Source: Pseudomonas aestuarii
GTDB lineage: Bacteria > Pseudomonadota > Gammaproteobacteria > Pseudomonadales > Pseudomonadaceae
Assembly (NCBI RefSeq): GCF_027988105.1
Contig: NZ_JAQJZJ010000003.1
Coordinates: 186,001 to 250,000, forward strand
Length of the DNA stretch: 64,000 nt
Direction of reading: 5' to 3'
How positions within the stretch are numbered: the stretch's first letter is position 1; every line of letters starts with the position of its first letter. The position numbers and the translations under genes were made by a program. Shown here one piece after another: positions 27,012 to 35,851 of this stretch. The notes beneath the pieces are model-generated. The model worked only from the letters and a program-made list of their open reading frames with translations. It was not told the DNA's origin and made no database searches.

Positions 27012-27713
27012 ATGTCCCCGTCTTTGCAGGACAAGATTGTCATCATAACCGGCGGCTTCGGCACGTTGGGCAGCAGTCTCGGCCAGCTATTGCTGGAGCG
27101 CGGCGCGCGTGTCGCATTGCTCGATCGCGCGGAAGCCCCCGCCGCCTTGCGCGACGTGCAGAATCTGCTGCCATTGGGGGGCGTCGACCTGACGTCCGCG
27201 GACTCGGCCAAGGAGGCCCTGGCCCGCGTGGCCGAGCATTTCGGCCGCATCGATGGCCTGGTCAACGTGGCCGGCGGCTTTGCCTGGGAAACCCTGGAAG
27301 ACGGCAGCCTGGAAACCTGGGATCGCCTGTACCAGATGAACCTGCGTACAGCCGTGGTCAGTTGCCAGGCGGCACTGCCGCATCTGCTGGCAGCAGCGGC
27401 AGGCCGTATCGTCAATATCGGCGCGCTGGCCTCGCTGAAAGCCGAGCAGGGCATGGGCGCCTATGCTGCATCCAAGGCCGGTGTCGCGCGTTTGACCGAG
27501 GCGTTGGCCGAAGAGCTGAAGGATCGCGGAATTACGGTCAATGCCGTGCTGCCGAGCATTATCGACACACCCGCCAATCGGGCGGACATGCCGGATGCCG
27601 ACGCCAGTCGCTGGGTCTCGCCGACAGCCTTGGCCGGGGTGATTGCCTTCCTCCTGTCGGACGCCGCCGCGGTGGTGACTGGCGCCTGTCTGCCGGTGGC
27701 CGGGCGGGTATGA
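27012..27713 (+). CDS. SDR oxidoreductase with Ala in place of the catalytic Ser
   Basis: A 233-residue SDR with the motif TGGFGTLG and active-site YAASK. Counting back 13 residues from the Tyr gives Ala (in VNIGALAS), where FabG-type enzymes have Ser, so the oxyanion-side residue is lost or shifted. Several uncharacterised SDRs share this IGAxA form. The ATG at 27012 follows AAGAGG; the longer frame from 26838 crosses the palindrome and is not credible. It is followed by a FAH-family gene 43 bp downstream. Confidence 0.85.
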   Translation: MSPSLQDKIVIITGGFGTLGSSLGQLLLERGARVALLDRAEAPAALRDVQNLLPLGGVDLTSADSAKEALARVAEHFGRIDGLVNVAGGFAWETLEDGSLETWDRLYQMNLRTAVVSCQAALPHLLAAAAGRIVNIGALASLKAEQGMGAYAASKAGVARLTEALAEELKDRGITVNAVLPSIIDTPANRADMPDADASRWVSPTALAGVIAFLLSDAAAVVTGACLPVAGRV

Positions 27714-27756
27714 ACAGCTTAGCCAGCTGGATATTTTCGATGGGAGCGGATAGCCA

Positions 27757-28734
27757 ATGAGACTCGTGACCTTTACCGATGGCGCAGGCTTCGAGCGCGC
27801 CGGCGCCTTGCTTGAAAACGATCAGGTTGTGCTCGATTTGCAGCAGGCCTATCGCACGCTGCAGGGCCGTGATAGCGCGCAACTTGCCAGTGTGCTGGCG
27901 TTGGTCGAGGCCGGTGAACCGGCGCTCGAACTGGCCCGCTCGCTGCTGGCGCAAGCGCCTGCAGGTGCGGTGTTGCAGCGCTCCGCCGTCAAGTTGCGCG
28001 CGCCTATCCAGCCGCCACCGCAAATGCGTGATTGCTCCTGCTTCGAGCTGCACCTGCGGCAAAGCTTCGCCGCGGCGCGCCGGGCGCGGGCACTGCGCAC
28101 GCCTGATCCGGAAGCCACCCTGCGGGAAATGAACACCCGTGCCGACGATCGGGTGATTGAGACCTTCAATCGCCAGCCCATTTATTACAAATGCAACCGT
28201 TTCGCGGTCATCGGCGTTGACGATGAATTCCAGTGGCCGAGCTACAGCAAGGCGATGGACTTCGAGTTGGAGTTTGGTTGCTACATTGGCAAGCGCGGCA
28301 AGGACATCAGCCGTGAGGCTGCGCGCTCGCACATTGTCGGCTACACCATCTTCAACGACATGAGCGCGCGGGATGCCCAGGCCAAGGAAATGCCCGGCAT
28401 GCTCGGTCCGGCCAAGAGCAAAGATTTCGACACTGGCAACATCATGGGGCCGTGCCTGGTGACCGCCGACGAACTCGGCGACCCTTACGACCTGAACATG
28501 GTTGCGCGAGTCAATGGCGAGGAGTGGGGGCGCGGCAATACCCGAGATATGCGCTGGCGCTTCGAGGACGTTATCGCCCATGTGTCGCGCTCGGAAACCC
28601 TGTATCCCGGTGAGTTTCTCGGCTCGGGTACGGTGGGCAACGGTTGCGGCCTGGAGCAGTTGCGTTACCTCAAGCCGGGCGATTTGGTTGAGTTGGAAGT
28701 CGATGGCATCGGTGTGCTGCGTACCCGTGTGTGA
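27757..28734 (+). CDS. fumarylacetoacetate hydrolase family protein (copy 2)
   Basis: A 325-residue FAH-family enzyme, longer than the other two copies, with an extra N-terminal domain (about 90 residues). The catalytic core is MDFELEFGCYIG, GYTIFNDMSARDAQ and the Lys in KSKDFDTGNIMGPCLV. A metal ion and a Glu/His dyad usually drive C-C hydrolysis of acylpyruvate-type compounds. It shares an operon with the preceding SDR. Sequence divergence from copies 1 and 3 suggests a different intermediate. Confidence 0.88.
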   Translation: MRLVTFTDGAGFERAGALLENDQVVLDLQQAYRTLQGRDSAQLASVLALVEAGEPALELARSLLAQAPAGAVLQRSAVKLRAPIQPPPQMRDCSCFELHLRQSFAAARRARALRTPDPEATLREMNTRADDRVIETFNRQPIYYKCNRFAVIGVDDEFQWPSYSKAMDFELEFGCYIGKRGKDISREAARSHIVGYTIFNDMSARDAQAKEMPGMLGPAKSKDFDTGNIMGPCLVTADELGDPYDLNMVARVNGEEWGRGNTRDMRWRFEDVIAHVSRSETLYPGEFLGSGTVGNGCGLEQLRYLKPGDLVELEVDGIGVLRTRV

Positions 28735-28867
28735 GCTGCCGAACAAACTGTGTCCTGATGTGTACATCCGGCTGCCGGCAATTTGTCGTTGAGCCGCAGT
28801 ACATGGCCTTTACCGGGCGAAATACTGGAAGAGAAGAGCATTTATTCGCCGGGTAAAACGCGATAGG

Positions 28868-28892
28868 TATACATTTTCTATAAAAGTGTCTT
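28868..28892. promoter_or_regulatory. cluster operator-like palindrome (site 5)
   Basis: TATACA, 13 bp, TGTCTT, 50 bp before the second dioxygenase alpha gene. It is one of the more degenerate sites, but the spacer end AAAAG is the same as in sites 3 and 4. Confidence 0.45.
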
Positions 28893-28942
28893 ATATTTTG
28901 TTGCGTCTCATATAGCCGTAGCGCCCTGAACAGGAGGCAATC

Positions 28943-30343
28943 ATGTCAACAACAACAAGCCCTGTGTTGTCCGATGGAACCAAGGTTTCGGACCTTATCT
29001 ATCCCTCGACTCGAGAAGTGCGGATGCGTGTGCTGTCGGATCGGGAAATCTACGAACTGGAGATGGAAAAAATCTTCGGTAAGATCTGGATTCTGCTCGG
29101 GCACGAATCGGAGATCCCCAACTCGGGCGATTTCATGGTCCGCGATATGGGGTCGGATTCAGTCATTGCCGCCCGCGGCAAGGACGGTGAAGTATTCGTG
29201 TCGCTTAACGTCTGTCCGCACCGCGGCATGCGTATCAGCACTGCCGATTGCGGCAATACGCAGATCCACAAATGCATCTATCACGGTTGGGCGTTTCGTC
29301 CAAACGGCGACTTCATCGGTTCGCCGATCGAGCGCGAGTGCATGCATGGCAAGATGATGGCCAAGGAGGAACTGGGTCTGAAGAAGGCCCGTGTGACGCT
29401 CTACGGCGGGCTGGTCTTCGCCACCTGGAACATTGAGGGGCCTTCCTTTGACGAGTTCCTCGGCGATGCCAAGTGGTACTACGACATGCTGTTCTGTCGC
29501 AGCGACAAGGGCATGGAGGTGCTCGGTCCGCCACAGCGCTTCATCGTCAACGCCAACTGGAAGACCGCTGGCGAACAGTCGGCAGCAGATGGCTTCCATA
29601 CCCTGACCTTGCACCGTTGGCTGGGTGAGGTCGGCAACTACGCCAAGAAAGGCGAAGGCGAGGGTGAAGGTACGGATCTGAGTCCGGAGATGATCGGTGT
29701 AGAAATCAGCTCGCCGCATGGCCATGCACTGCGCTGCATCGATCTGGCGCGCAAGATCAAGCGTCTGACCGGGCTCGATCCTGCTGAACTATCGGTCCAG
29801 GAAAAGCTTGATGCGTTGCCGCCAGCCGGCATGACCCATGACATGGTCGAGCAATTGGCGCGCAATCTGACTGAAGAGCAGTTGCAGGTGCTGACCACCA
29901 TGCCACCGCAGGTTGGCGGCATGTTCCCGAACATTCTCTTCGGTTTCGTTTACATTCCCCAGCCCGACGGCACTGTGGTCGGTTCCATGACCCTGCATGC
30001 CTATGTGCCGCACGGGCCCGACAAGCTCGAGTTCGTTAATTGGATCTTCGCCGAGAAAGATGCACCGGCCGAACTGCGTGAGAAAATGCTCAAGCAGACC
30101 ATCCAGTTGTTCGGCACCTCCGGCATGGTCGAGCAGGACGACTCCGATACCTGGCCGCACATGACGCTGTCCGCCAAAGGCGCCATGGGCCGCAAGAGCA
30201 CCCTGAAATACCAGGCGTGTTTTGAAACCGGCGCACCCGAGGGCTGGCCAGGGCCAGGCATCGTCAATGAAGGTTTCACCAAGGACGATACCCAGTGGCA
30301 CTGGTGGTTGTATTGGCATGAGCTGATGACTGCGCAGGACTGA
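28943..30343 (+). CDS. Rieske ring-hydroxylating dioxygenase alpha subunit (copy 2)
   Basis: A 466-residue catalytic subunit with Rieske ligands Cys91, His93, Cys111 and His114. The mononuclear iron motif ADGFHTLTLH and the later EQDDSDTWP match copy 1 at 11687-13081. The two alphas are closely related along their length, so a recent duplication with altered specificity is likely. AGGAGG precedes the ATG. It forms a two-gene transcription unit with its beta subunit and has its own operator-like palindrome upstream. Confidence 0.94.
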   Translation: MSTTTSPVLSDGTKVSDLIYPSTREVRMRVLSDREIYELEMEKIFGKIWILLGHESEIPNSGDFMVRDMGSDSVIAARGKDGEVFVSLNVCPHRGMRISTADCGNTQIHKCIYHGWAFRPNGDFIGSPIERECMHGKMMAKEELGLKKARVTLYGGLVFATWNIEGPSFDEFLGDAKWYYDMLFCRSDKGMEVLGPPQRFIVNANWKTAGEQSAADGFHTLTLHRWLGEVGNYAKKGEGEGEGTDLSPEMIGVEISSPHGHALRCIDLARKIKRLTGLDPAELSVQEKLDALPPAGMTHDMVEQLARNLTEEQLQVLTTMPPQVGGMFPNILFGFVYIPQPDGTVVGSMTLHAYVPHGPDKLEFVNWIFAEKDAPAELREKMLKQTIQLFGTSGMVEQDDSDTWPHMTLSAKGAMGRKSTLKYQACFETGAPEGWPGPGIVNEGFTKDDTQWHWWLYWHELMTAQD

Positions 30344-30396
30344 CCTGCACGTCCGCTCATCTCTCGATCACAACAATAAGTTTCAGGGAGTTACCC

Positions 30397-30972
30397 ATGG
30401 CTCAAGTACAAGAACGCGGTGCCGAGCAGATTCAGCCGGGTTCGCCGGTTGGCATTAAGCGTGTTTCTATCGGCTCGGATCTCTACAATCAGGTGCTGAC
30501 CTTCCTCTACGAGGAGGCCACGCTACTCGACCAGATTCGCCTCAAGGAATGGAGCGAGCTGCTTGCCACTGACTTGGTCTATACCGTACCACTGCGGCAT
30601 ACCCGCCTGCAGGCCGATCAGTCGGCTAGCATCGTGCGTAGCGTGCAGCATTACCACGACGACTACCGTTCGATCATGGGGCGCATCCTGCGCCTCTCAG
30701 GCAAGAGCGCCTGGGCCGAGGATCCGCCCTCGCGCACGCGTCGGCTGGTCACCAACGTCTTCGTCGAGGAGACGGAAAACGCCAACGAGTTCGTTGTCAC
30801 CAGCTACCTGTTGCTGACCCGTAACCGCTTCAAGGACCATCACGTCGATATCGTCAGTGGCGAGCGTCGCGATGTGTTGCGTCTAGGCGAGGACGGTTTC
30901 AAGTTGGCGCGGCGTGAGGTCATCATCGACCAGGCCGTGCTGGGAACGCCTAACTTGGCGGTTTTCCTCTAG
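30397..30972 (+). CDS. ring-hydroxylating dioxygenase beta subunit (copy 2)
   Basis: A 191-residue small subunit with the same family landmarks as copy 1: YNQVLTFLYEEATLLDQIRL, SRTRRLVTNVFV and the terminal ARREVIIDQAVLGTPNLAVFL. It follows the alpha gene by 53 bp with AGGGAG before the ATG. No ferredoxin or reductase gene is attached, so electrons must come from the carriers encoded at 14.6-16.2 kb or 19.7 kb. Confidence 0.94.
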   Translation: MAQVQERGAEQIQPGSPVGIKRVSIGSDLYNQVLTFLYEEATLLDQIRLKEWSELLATDLVYTVPLRHTRLQADQSASIVRSVQHYHDDYRSIMGRILRLSGKSAWAEDPPSRTRRLVTNVFVEETENANEFVVTSYLLLTRNRFKDHHVDIVSGERRDVLRLGEDGFKLARREVIIDQAVLGTPNLAVFL

Positions 30973-30995
30973 CCGGCGTCTCACCTCCGAGCGTT

Positions 30996-31023
30996 GCCGG
31001 AGCCGCCTTCAGGCGGAACCGGC
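30996..31023. terminator. bidirectional terminator hairpin between convergent genes
   Basis: A 12-bp arm pair (30996-31007 with 31012-31023) with a 2x2 internal mismatch and a TTCA loop. It lies between the dioxygenase beta gene and the convergent DUF2889 gene, whose stop codon falls in the loop region. Confidence 0.55.
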
Positions 31024-31770
31024 AGGGCTCTGGGTCAATTGGCCGAGCCAGTCTTGGTCGTCGGCGCACAGGGCCGATTGCGCAGCGCTGAAATCCAAGG
31101 TCGAGCCGATCATTCTTGAGGCAGACATGGCCCGCTCCGGCTGCTGGCTGTAGCAGAGACCAGTGCTGGCTGCATGCACCTGATCGTCGAGATTGTATGC
31201 CCTGCCCAGGGAAATCAGCGTACAGCGTCGCAACAACAATGCTGCTTCCGCTTCTTCGTTAGTCAGGTTATTCAGCGCCCATCGTGCCATGCCCTCGCGC
31301 AGGTTGACCCCGGCGAAGCGTGCAGGTGCCTGGATGATTGAGCCCTGTACCTCCCACGCCAGCCGTTCATTGCCATCAGACAGCAATGTTGCCCTGGTGT
31401 GCTCGTCGACTCGCTGGGGCACCTGTATGTCGTAACGGCGCCGGGTCGTCTGGCGTGCAGCATTGGCGATCGCCAGGCCGGCCAGGTCGAGCAGGTGGGT
31501 GCATTGGTGTTGTGCATCGACCTGGCGTGTCACCGAATGGGCAATGTGATCGAGGGGCATGCCGAGTAGTTGCTGCAACTGGTCGGTAGCCTGCGGGCAG
31601 GCGGAATAGGGATAGCGCAGCGCTTCGCCGCCGATGGCGGTCAACACCCCAATATCATGGCGTGCCCAGACGCGGAAATGGTGGAAGTCGTCTTCCAGCG
31701 TGGCGCGCACTTCACCTGCAAGATGCTGCTGCGACGAAGCGATGTCCACTCGACGGCGAAAGGTGCTCAT
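31009..31770 (-). CDS. DUF2889 family protein
   Basis: A 253-residue protein. The segment YPYSACPQATDQLQQLLG, followed by QCTHLLDLAG, matches the DUF2889 pattern (SPYPICP...GCTHL). The biochemical role is unknown, but members turn up often beside terpenoid and aromatic CoA-pathway genes. It is a single-gene unit divergent from the SDR at 31878. The shared gap holds operator-like site 6, so it is probably part of the regulon. Confidence 0.75.
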   Translation of the reverse strand: MSTFRRRVDIASSQQHLAGEVRATLEDDFHHFRVWARHDIGVLTAIGGEALRYPYSACPQATDQLQQLLGMPLDHIAHSVTRQVDAQHQCTHLLDLAGLAIANAARQTTRRRYDIQVPQRVDEHTRATLLSDGNERLAWEVQGSIIQAPARFAGVNLREGMARWALNNLTNEEAEAALLLRRCTLISLGRAYNLDDQVHAASTGLCYSQQPERAMSASRMIGSTLDFSAAQSALCADDQDWLGQLTQSPAGSA

Positions 31771-31828
31771 ATCTAATTATCCTTACGGTTATTCTAGCCG
31801 TGCTTGGAACGTTGGATTAGGATGTATA

Positions 31829-31853
31829 TGAACACTATAAACAAAAATGTACA
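31829..31853. promoter_or_regulatory. cluster operator-like palindrome (site 6)
   Basis: TGAACA, 13 bp, TGTACA. It sits between divergent genes, 24 bp before the SDR ATG at 31878 and 58 bp from the DUF2889 start. Confidence 0.65.
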
Positions 31854-31877
31854 TCTAAAACAAAAGAGGAGTTCCCC

Positions 31878-32678
31878 ATGGGGCTGCTGCAAGAACAGGT
31901 GGCGTTAATCACGGGCGCAGGCGGAGGCATTGGTCGGGGTGTAGCGCTTAGCTTCGCCAAGGCGGGGGCGGCCGTTGTGGTCGCCGAACTTGATGTCGAC
32001 AGCGGTAAAGCCGTGACCGAGGAGCTACTGGCCCTGGGCGCACGGGCGCTATTCATCAAGACCGACGTCTCCAGCAAGAGTGATATCGAAGCGGCTATCC
32101 AACTGGCCGTCGAGCAGTTTGGTGGTCTGGACATCCTGGTCAACAATGCCTTCGCACCCACCCCGAACGTGCTGCTCGAGGAGAAGACCGATGCGATGCT
32201 CGCGCAAACCCTTGACTCGACAGTATGGGCGGCCTGGTGGTCGATGAAGGCCGCACTGCCGCATATGCAAGCGCGTGGCGGTGGCAAGATCATCAATTTC
32301 TATTCGATCGATACCGAGATCGGCGCCTGGCTGCATGGTGACTACAACACCGCTAAGGCGGCGATTGTCGGCCTAACGCGCAGTGCAGCTTCGGAGTGGG
32401 GGCGTTTCAACATTCGGGTGAACGCCATCGCGCCGACAGCCATGGGGGCGACCTTCCATAAGCTGGCGGAAGAGAACCCTGGTTTTGCCGAAAAGTCTGC
32501 TTCGATGCGGCCGATGGGGCGTTGCGGCGAGCCGGAAGAGGATATCGGGCCGGTGGTGGTGTTTCTGGCTTCGGAAATGTCGCGGTTCGTCACCGGCGAG
32601 ACCATTCATGTCGACGGCGGTCTGCACCTGCCGGGTTACAACTCGCGGCCGGCCGGCGTGCCTATCCGGGAATATTGA
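31878..32678 (+). CDS. short-chain dehydrogenase/reductase
   Basis: A 266-residue classical SDR: cofactor motif TGAGGGIG, NNAF after the fourth strand, catalytic Ser in NFYSID and YNTAK, and C-terminal FVTGETIHVDGG. All catalytic residues are present at normal spacing. The RBS is AGAGGAG, 6 nt from the ATG. It forms a single-gene unit closed by hairpins at 32685 and 32720. A hydroxy-to-keto oxidation is likely. Confidence 0.88.
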   Translation: MGLLQEQVALITGAGGGIGRGVALSFAKAGAAVVVAELDVDSGKAVTEELLALGARALFIKTDVSSKSDIEAAIQLAVEQFGGLDILVNNAFAPTPNVLLEEKTDAMLAQTLDSTVWAAWWSMKAALPHMQARGGGKIINFYSIDTEIGAWLHGDYNTAKAAIVGLTRSAASEWGRFNIRVNAIAPTAMGATFHKLAEENPGFAEKSASMRPMGRCGEPEEDIGPVVVFLASEMSRFVTGETIHVDGGLHLPGYNSRPAGVPIREY

Positions 32679-32684
32679 GGCATA

Positions 32685-32704
32685 GGCGCAACTTCAGTTG
32701 CGCC
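32685..32704 (+). terminator. hairpin after the SDR gene
   Basis: GGCGCAACT and AGTTGCGCC are fully complementary around TC, so 8-9 bp can pair just behind the stop codon at 32678. Confidence 0.6.
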
Positions 32705-32719
32705 TTGAACAGGTTCATC

Positions 32720-32744
32720 CACGCCAACGCTAGTCGTTGGCGTG
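32720..32744. terminator. second hairpin in the convergent gap
   Basis: CACGCCAACG (32720-32729) pairs with CGTTGGCGTG (32735-32744) over a 5-nt loop. TTT follows. It lies 15 bp beyond the first hairpin. Confidence 0.55.
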
Positions 32745-32894
32745 TTTGCCGGTGAGCGTCGCCGCTGGGTGTTCGGCGTGTAGCCTGACAGATCGCTGTA
32801 GCTCAATTCCGTATCTGCTTTCACTGTTGCGTTTCTGGCAGATGCGGTTGCTCGGCCAACTCCTTTGGCGTTCTTGCACATTAGTGCCCACGAG

Positions 32895-32930
32895 CATGCC
32901 CCCTCTCTCGTTCAAGAGAGAGGGGGCATG
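32895..32930. terminator. perfect 15-bp hairpin before the ligase stop
   Basis: CATGCCCCCTCTCTC (32895-32909) and its exact complement (32916-32930) flank the loop GTTCAA. It lies 28 bp beyond the stop of the minus-strand CoA ligase and would act as its terminator. Confidence 0.65.
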
Positions 32931-32958
32931 GATACGTGTGGCGCGCGGAGCGTCGCCG

Positions 32959-34590
32959 TCAGAGTTTCGAGACCTTGATGTCGGTGTCTTCGAGGTCCCA
33001 AGTGCTGGCTGTTTTCCCTTCGTCGCGCAATTGGTATTTCAGTACCCGGCCTTGCGGGTTCTTCGGCAGGCTGCTGCGGAACTCGATGTAACGTGGCAAG
33101 GCGTAGTAGGGCACCGAGTCGGTTGCCCAACGAAATAGCGCTTCCGCTTCGAGCTGTACGCCCTCGTGCAGTACCGCGGTAACCTTGACGTCGTCCTCGC
33201 CCTTGTCGGACGGCACGGCATGCACGGCGACTTCCGCAAGCGCGGGATGCACGGCGAACGCGGCTTCCATCTCGAAACTGGAGATGTTTTCACCACGGCG
33301 GCGCAAGTAGTCTTTTTTGCGATCGACAAAGTAGAAGAAGCCTTCGTCGTCGAACTTGCCAATGTCGCCGGTGTGCAGCCACATGTTGCGCATCAGCTTC
33401 AAAGTGTCTGCCGGGCGCTGCCAGTAGCCCTGGAACATGATGTCCGGGCGTAGCGGCCGCACCACGATTTCGCCAGCGGTGTTGGCCGGGACTTCCACGT
33501 CATTGTCGTCAACGATGCGCACATCGAAGTCGGCAATTCTTTTGCCGGAGGAACCTGGCGCAGCATATTCGCCGGCTGCCAGCGAGGTAATCACGCAGGC
33601 CTCGGTGAGGCCATAGCCGTTGCCACCGACCAGGCGCGTACCAAAGCGTTCACGCCAGACCTTCTTGGTCTCCTCGGTATAGGGGTTGCCGCGCGCCGTG
33701 TGAATCTGGCCGAAGCAGCGCTTCATGGCATCGTTGTCCGGCGCCTGAGCCAGCAGGCCGCCCATGCCGCCGAGGATCGAGGCGATGGTCGCGCCGGAGC
33801 GCTCCACTTCTTGCCAGAAGTTGGACACCGAGAAGCGCGGGAGGATGGCAGCACGCGCGCCAACCAGGATGCTGGCGATGATGCTGACGCAGAGGGCGTT
33901 CATGTGGAACAGCGGCAACGGCGTGATGGTGACGTCGTTCTCGTTGGCCGGTCCGGCGCGCAGTTGCAGGCGGGCCAGGTTGCACATGAAGTTGTAGCTG
34001 ATCATGCAGCCTTTCGACGGGCCCGTGGTGCCTGATGTGTAGATAAGGCAGGCCAGGTCGGACGGCTCGGGCTTTGTGGCGAGCGGTGTGTCGTCTTGGC
34101 CGCGATGCTCTGCCAGCGGTGCGATCGGGATGCTGCAGGCGCTCGGCGTGTCGAGCTCGCCGCGGTAGAGAATCTGCTTTACCACGGTCAGCTGGTCGGC
34201 CAAGGGCGTCATGCGCGCCAGGTAAGCCGCCTCGCAAATGATCAGCGCCGTACCGGTATCGGCTATCTGGTGGCGCAGGAACTCGCCTTTGAGCGCGGTG
34301 TTGATGGGCACGCTGACCGCGCGCAGCTTGTTGATTGCCAGCCAACAGACGACCGCATCGATGTTGTTGTCCAGCATGGTCAAAACGGTTTCGCCGCCCT
34401 GGACGCCCATGGCGGCCAGGGCGTTGGCCATTCTGGTGGAAAGTGAGTCAACTTCTGAGTAAGTGTATAACTCTCCGCTGAAATCAAGCAGGATTCTGTC
34501 CGGATGACTTACTACCGCTCGTTCGAGTGCTGCGATGACAGTGTCTCTTTCGCCCACTGCCCAGGTGTCTGGTTGACCAGTACCGCTCAT
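32959..34590 (-). CDS. AMP-dependent acyl-CoA synthetase/ligase
   Basis: An adenylate-forming enzyme of 543 residues that would attach CoA to the carboxyl group of the substrate or an intermediate. Motifs: phosphate loop YTSGTTGPSKGC, GNGYGLTEA, and the C-terminal YLRRRGENISSFEME. ATG 34590 has AGGAG upstream, while the longer frame adds 26 residues of non-family sequence. It is divergent from the TetR gene, the same layout as ditJ/ditK-type gene pairs as I recall them. It ends at the perfect hairpin at 32895. Confidence 0.9.
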   Translation of the reverse strand: MSGTGQPDTWAVGERDTVIAALERAVVSHPDRILLDFSGELYTYSEVDSLSTRMANALAAMGVQGGETVLTMLDNNIDAVVCWLAINKLRAVSVPINTALKGEFLRHQIADTGTALIICEAAYLARMTPLADQLTVVKQILYRGELDTPSACSIPIAPLAEHRGQDDTPLATKPEPSDLACLIYTSGTTGPSKGCMISYNFMCNLARLQLRAGPANENDVTITPLPLFHMNALCVSIIASILVGARAAILPRFSVSNFWQEVERSGATIASILGGMGGLLAQAPDNDAMKRCFGQIHTARGNPYTEETKKVWRERFGTRLVGGNGYGLTEACVITSLAAGEYAAPGSSGKRIADFDVRIVDDNDVEVPANTAGEIVVRPLRPDIMFQGYWQRPADTLKLMRNMWLHTGDIGKFDDEGFFYFVDRKKDYLRRRGENISSFEMEAAFAVHPALAEVAVHAVPSDKGEDDVKVTAVLHEGVQLEAEALFRWATDSVPYYALPRYIEFRSSLPKNPQGRVLKYQLRDEGKTASTWDLEDTDIKVSKL

Positions 34591-34673
34591 GACTATTCTC
34601 CTATGGAGGCTGCCCAGCCATTGGGAAGCTGCTTTTATTTTGAAGAGAGAATGCGATTCTAGATTCAAATTTA

Positions 34674-34698
34674 TGAAATGTCTTCCTTAAAGATTTGA
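34674..34698. promoter_or_regulatory. degenerate palindrome before the ligase/TetR pair
   Basis: TGAAAT, 13 bp, ATTTGA. Only about half of the consensus positions agree, but the spacing is the same and the outer TTCAAAT/ATTTGAA arms also mirror each other. Could be the TetR autoregulatory site or chance. Confidence 0.3.
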
Positions 34699-34770
34699 AC
34701 AAAAACCGGCTGTCCTGCCTATATCCTGTGGTAATGTCATTTTTTTAAGCTTAAATGAGTATGTTTATCC

Positions 34771-35502
34771 ATGCCCAAGCTCGCCACCCAACCCGATCAA
34801 ATCGCGCCGGCCAAGCCCAGGAAGAAGAAAATCACTGCTGCTGAGAAACCGGCAGTAGTGGCCAAAAGGACTTCGTCCAAAAGCGCAGGATTATCGACCA
34901 ATGGTACCCCGGTAAAACCCAATAGACGCTCCGAAGAGACCATCACCAACATTCTGGTGGCGACCGAGGAAGTGGTATTGCGCTCTGGCGCGGATCGCAT
35001 CTCGATCCTCGATGTTTGTCAGGTCGCGGGCGTCTCACGTGGAACTTTCTACCGCTATTTTTCTTCCCAGGAAGACCTGTTGGATACCTTTTCCCGGCAT
35101 AAGCGCGATAGTTTCCACAGTTCGCTGACACTGGCCTTGGGTGACCTCACGGACCCCGATGCACGCTTGAATGCACTGATTGCCTACCTGGATGACTATC
35201 TGGAGCAAAGCCGAGCGCGGCGCCTGCTGGTAGTGGCTCCGGATTATGCACTGAGCTTCTTTCGACGGATCTTCCACGACTCCATCGTGCGCTTTCAGGA
35301 TCTGCTGGACATCGTTTTCGACGACTGGGATACCCGCCTCGGTGTCAGGCTCGATCGTGAATTGATCTGCGAAATGATCATCCGTTATGTGCTGAGTGAG
35401 ATTCTTGTGCCGGAAAGCGCCGGTCGTCGCCTGTTGCCGATTCGCGTGAAAAAACTGGCGGCAGCGTTGGCCTTAGGTTCGACTTCGCGTAACCGTCGCT
35501 GA
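34771..35502 (+). CDS. TetR-family transcriptional regulator with a long basic N-terminal tail
   Basis: A 243-residue regulator. The DNA-binding domain is at about residues 53-105, with recognition helix VSRGTFYRYFSSQEDLL, and an all-helical ligand domain follows. About 50 residues precede the HTH, rich in Lys, Pro, Ala and Thr (AKPRKKKITAAEKPAVVAKR), much longer than the usual 10-20 residues. It is divergent from the CoA ligase. As the only TetR in the cluster, it is a strong candidate for repressing the TGAACA-N13-TGTTCA sites, relieved by an acyl-CoA ligand (inference). Confidence 0.9.
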   Translation: MPKLATQPDQIAPAKPRKKKITAAEKPAVVAKRTSSKSAGLSTNGTPVKPNRRSEETITNILVATEEVVLRSGADRISILDVCQVAGVSRGTFYRYFSSQEDLLDTFSRHKRDSFHSSLTLALGDLTDPDARLNALIAYLDDYLEQSRARRLLVVAPDYALSFFRRIFHDSIVRFQDLLDIVFDDWDTRLGVRLDRELICEMIIRYVLSEILVPESAGRRLLPIRVKKLAAALALGSTSRNRR

Positions 35503-35696
35503 TCTCTCCCACGCTTTCCCCCTTGCCCGGACTTTAGCCGCTGCCCTCAGCAATTGAGGGCGACGCGGCGTCCTGGATGCTGCTTCCTCTGTTAAGCCCC
35601 TGAGTCGTTGCCTGTCCCGCTCGCGCGTTTGCTTGTCTGTGGTCGCTGCCAGACAGGGCTCTGCCATGGGCTTTCTGTGCGCGCCTGAAAATATAT

Positions 35697-35721
35697 TGAA
35701 CAGATTTTTGATTTATGATCA
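35697..35721. promoter_or_regulatory. cluster operator-like palindrome (site 7)
   Basis: TGAACA, 13 bp, TGATCA, 130 bp before the amidohydrolase ATG at 35852, heading the five-gene CoA operon. Confidence 0.6.
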
Positions 35722-35851
35722 GTTTAAACTTATGCTCTGAGTTGACTGCGGGCTCTGTGCGTTTATCTCCACGGTGGTTTATGACCGTTGGATCGTGCTG
35801 AAAGCCCCGCGCCACACAACCACAAAAGTGCCAACCTCGAGGTACCTGAAT

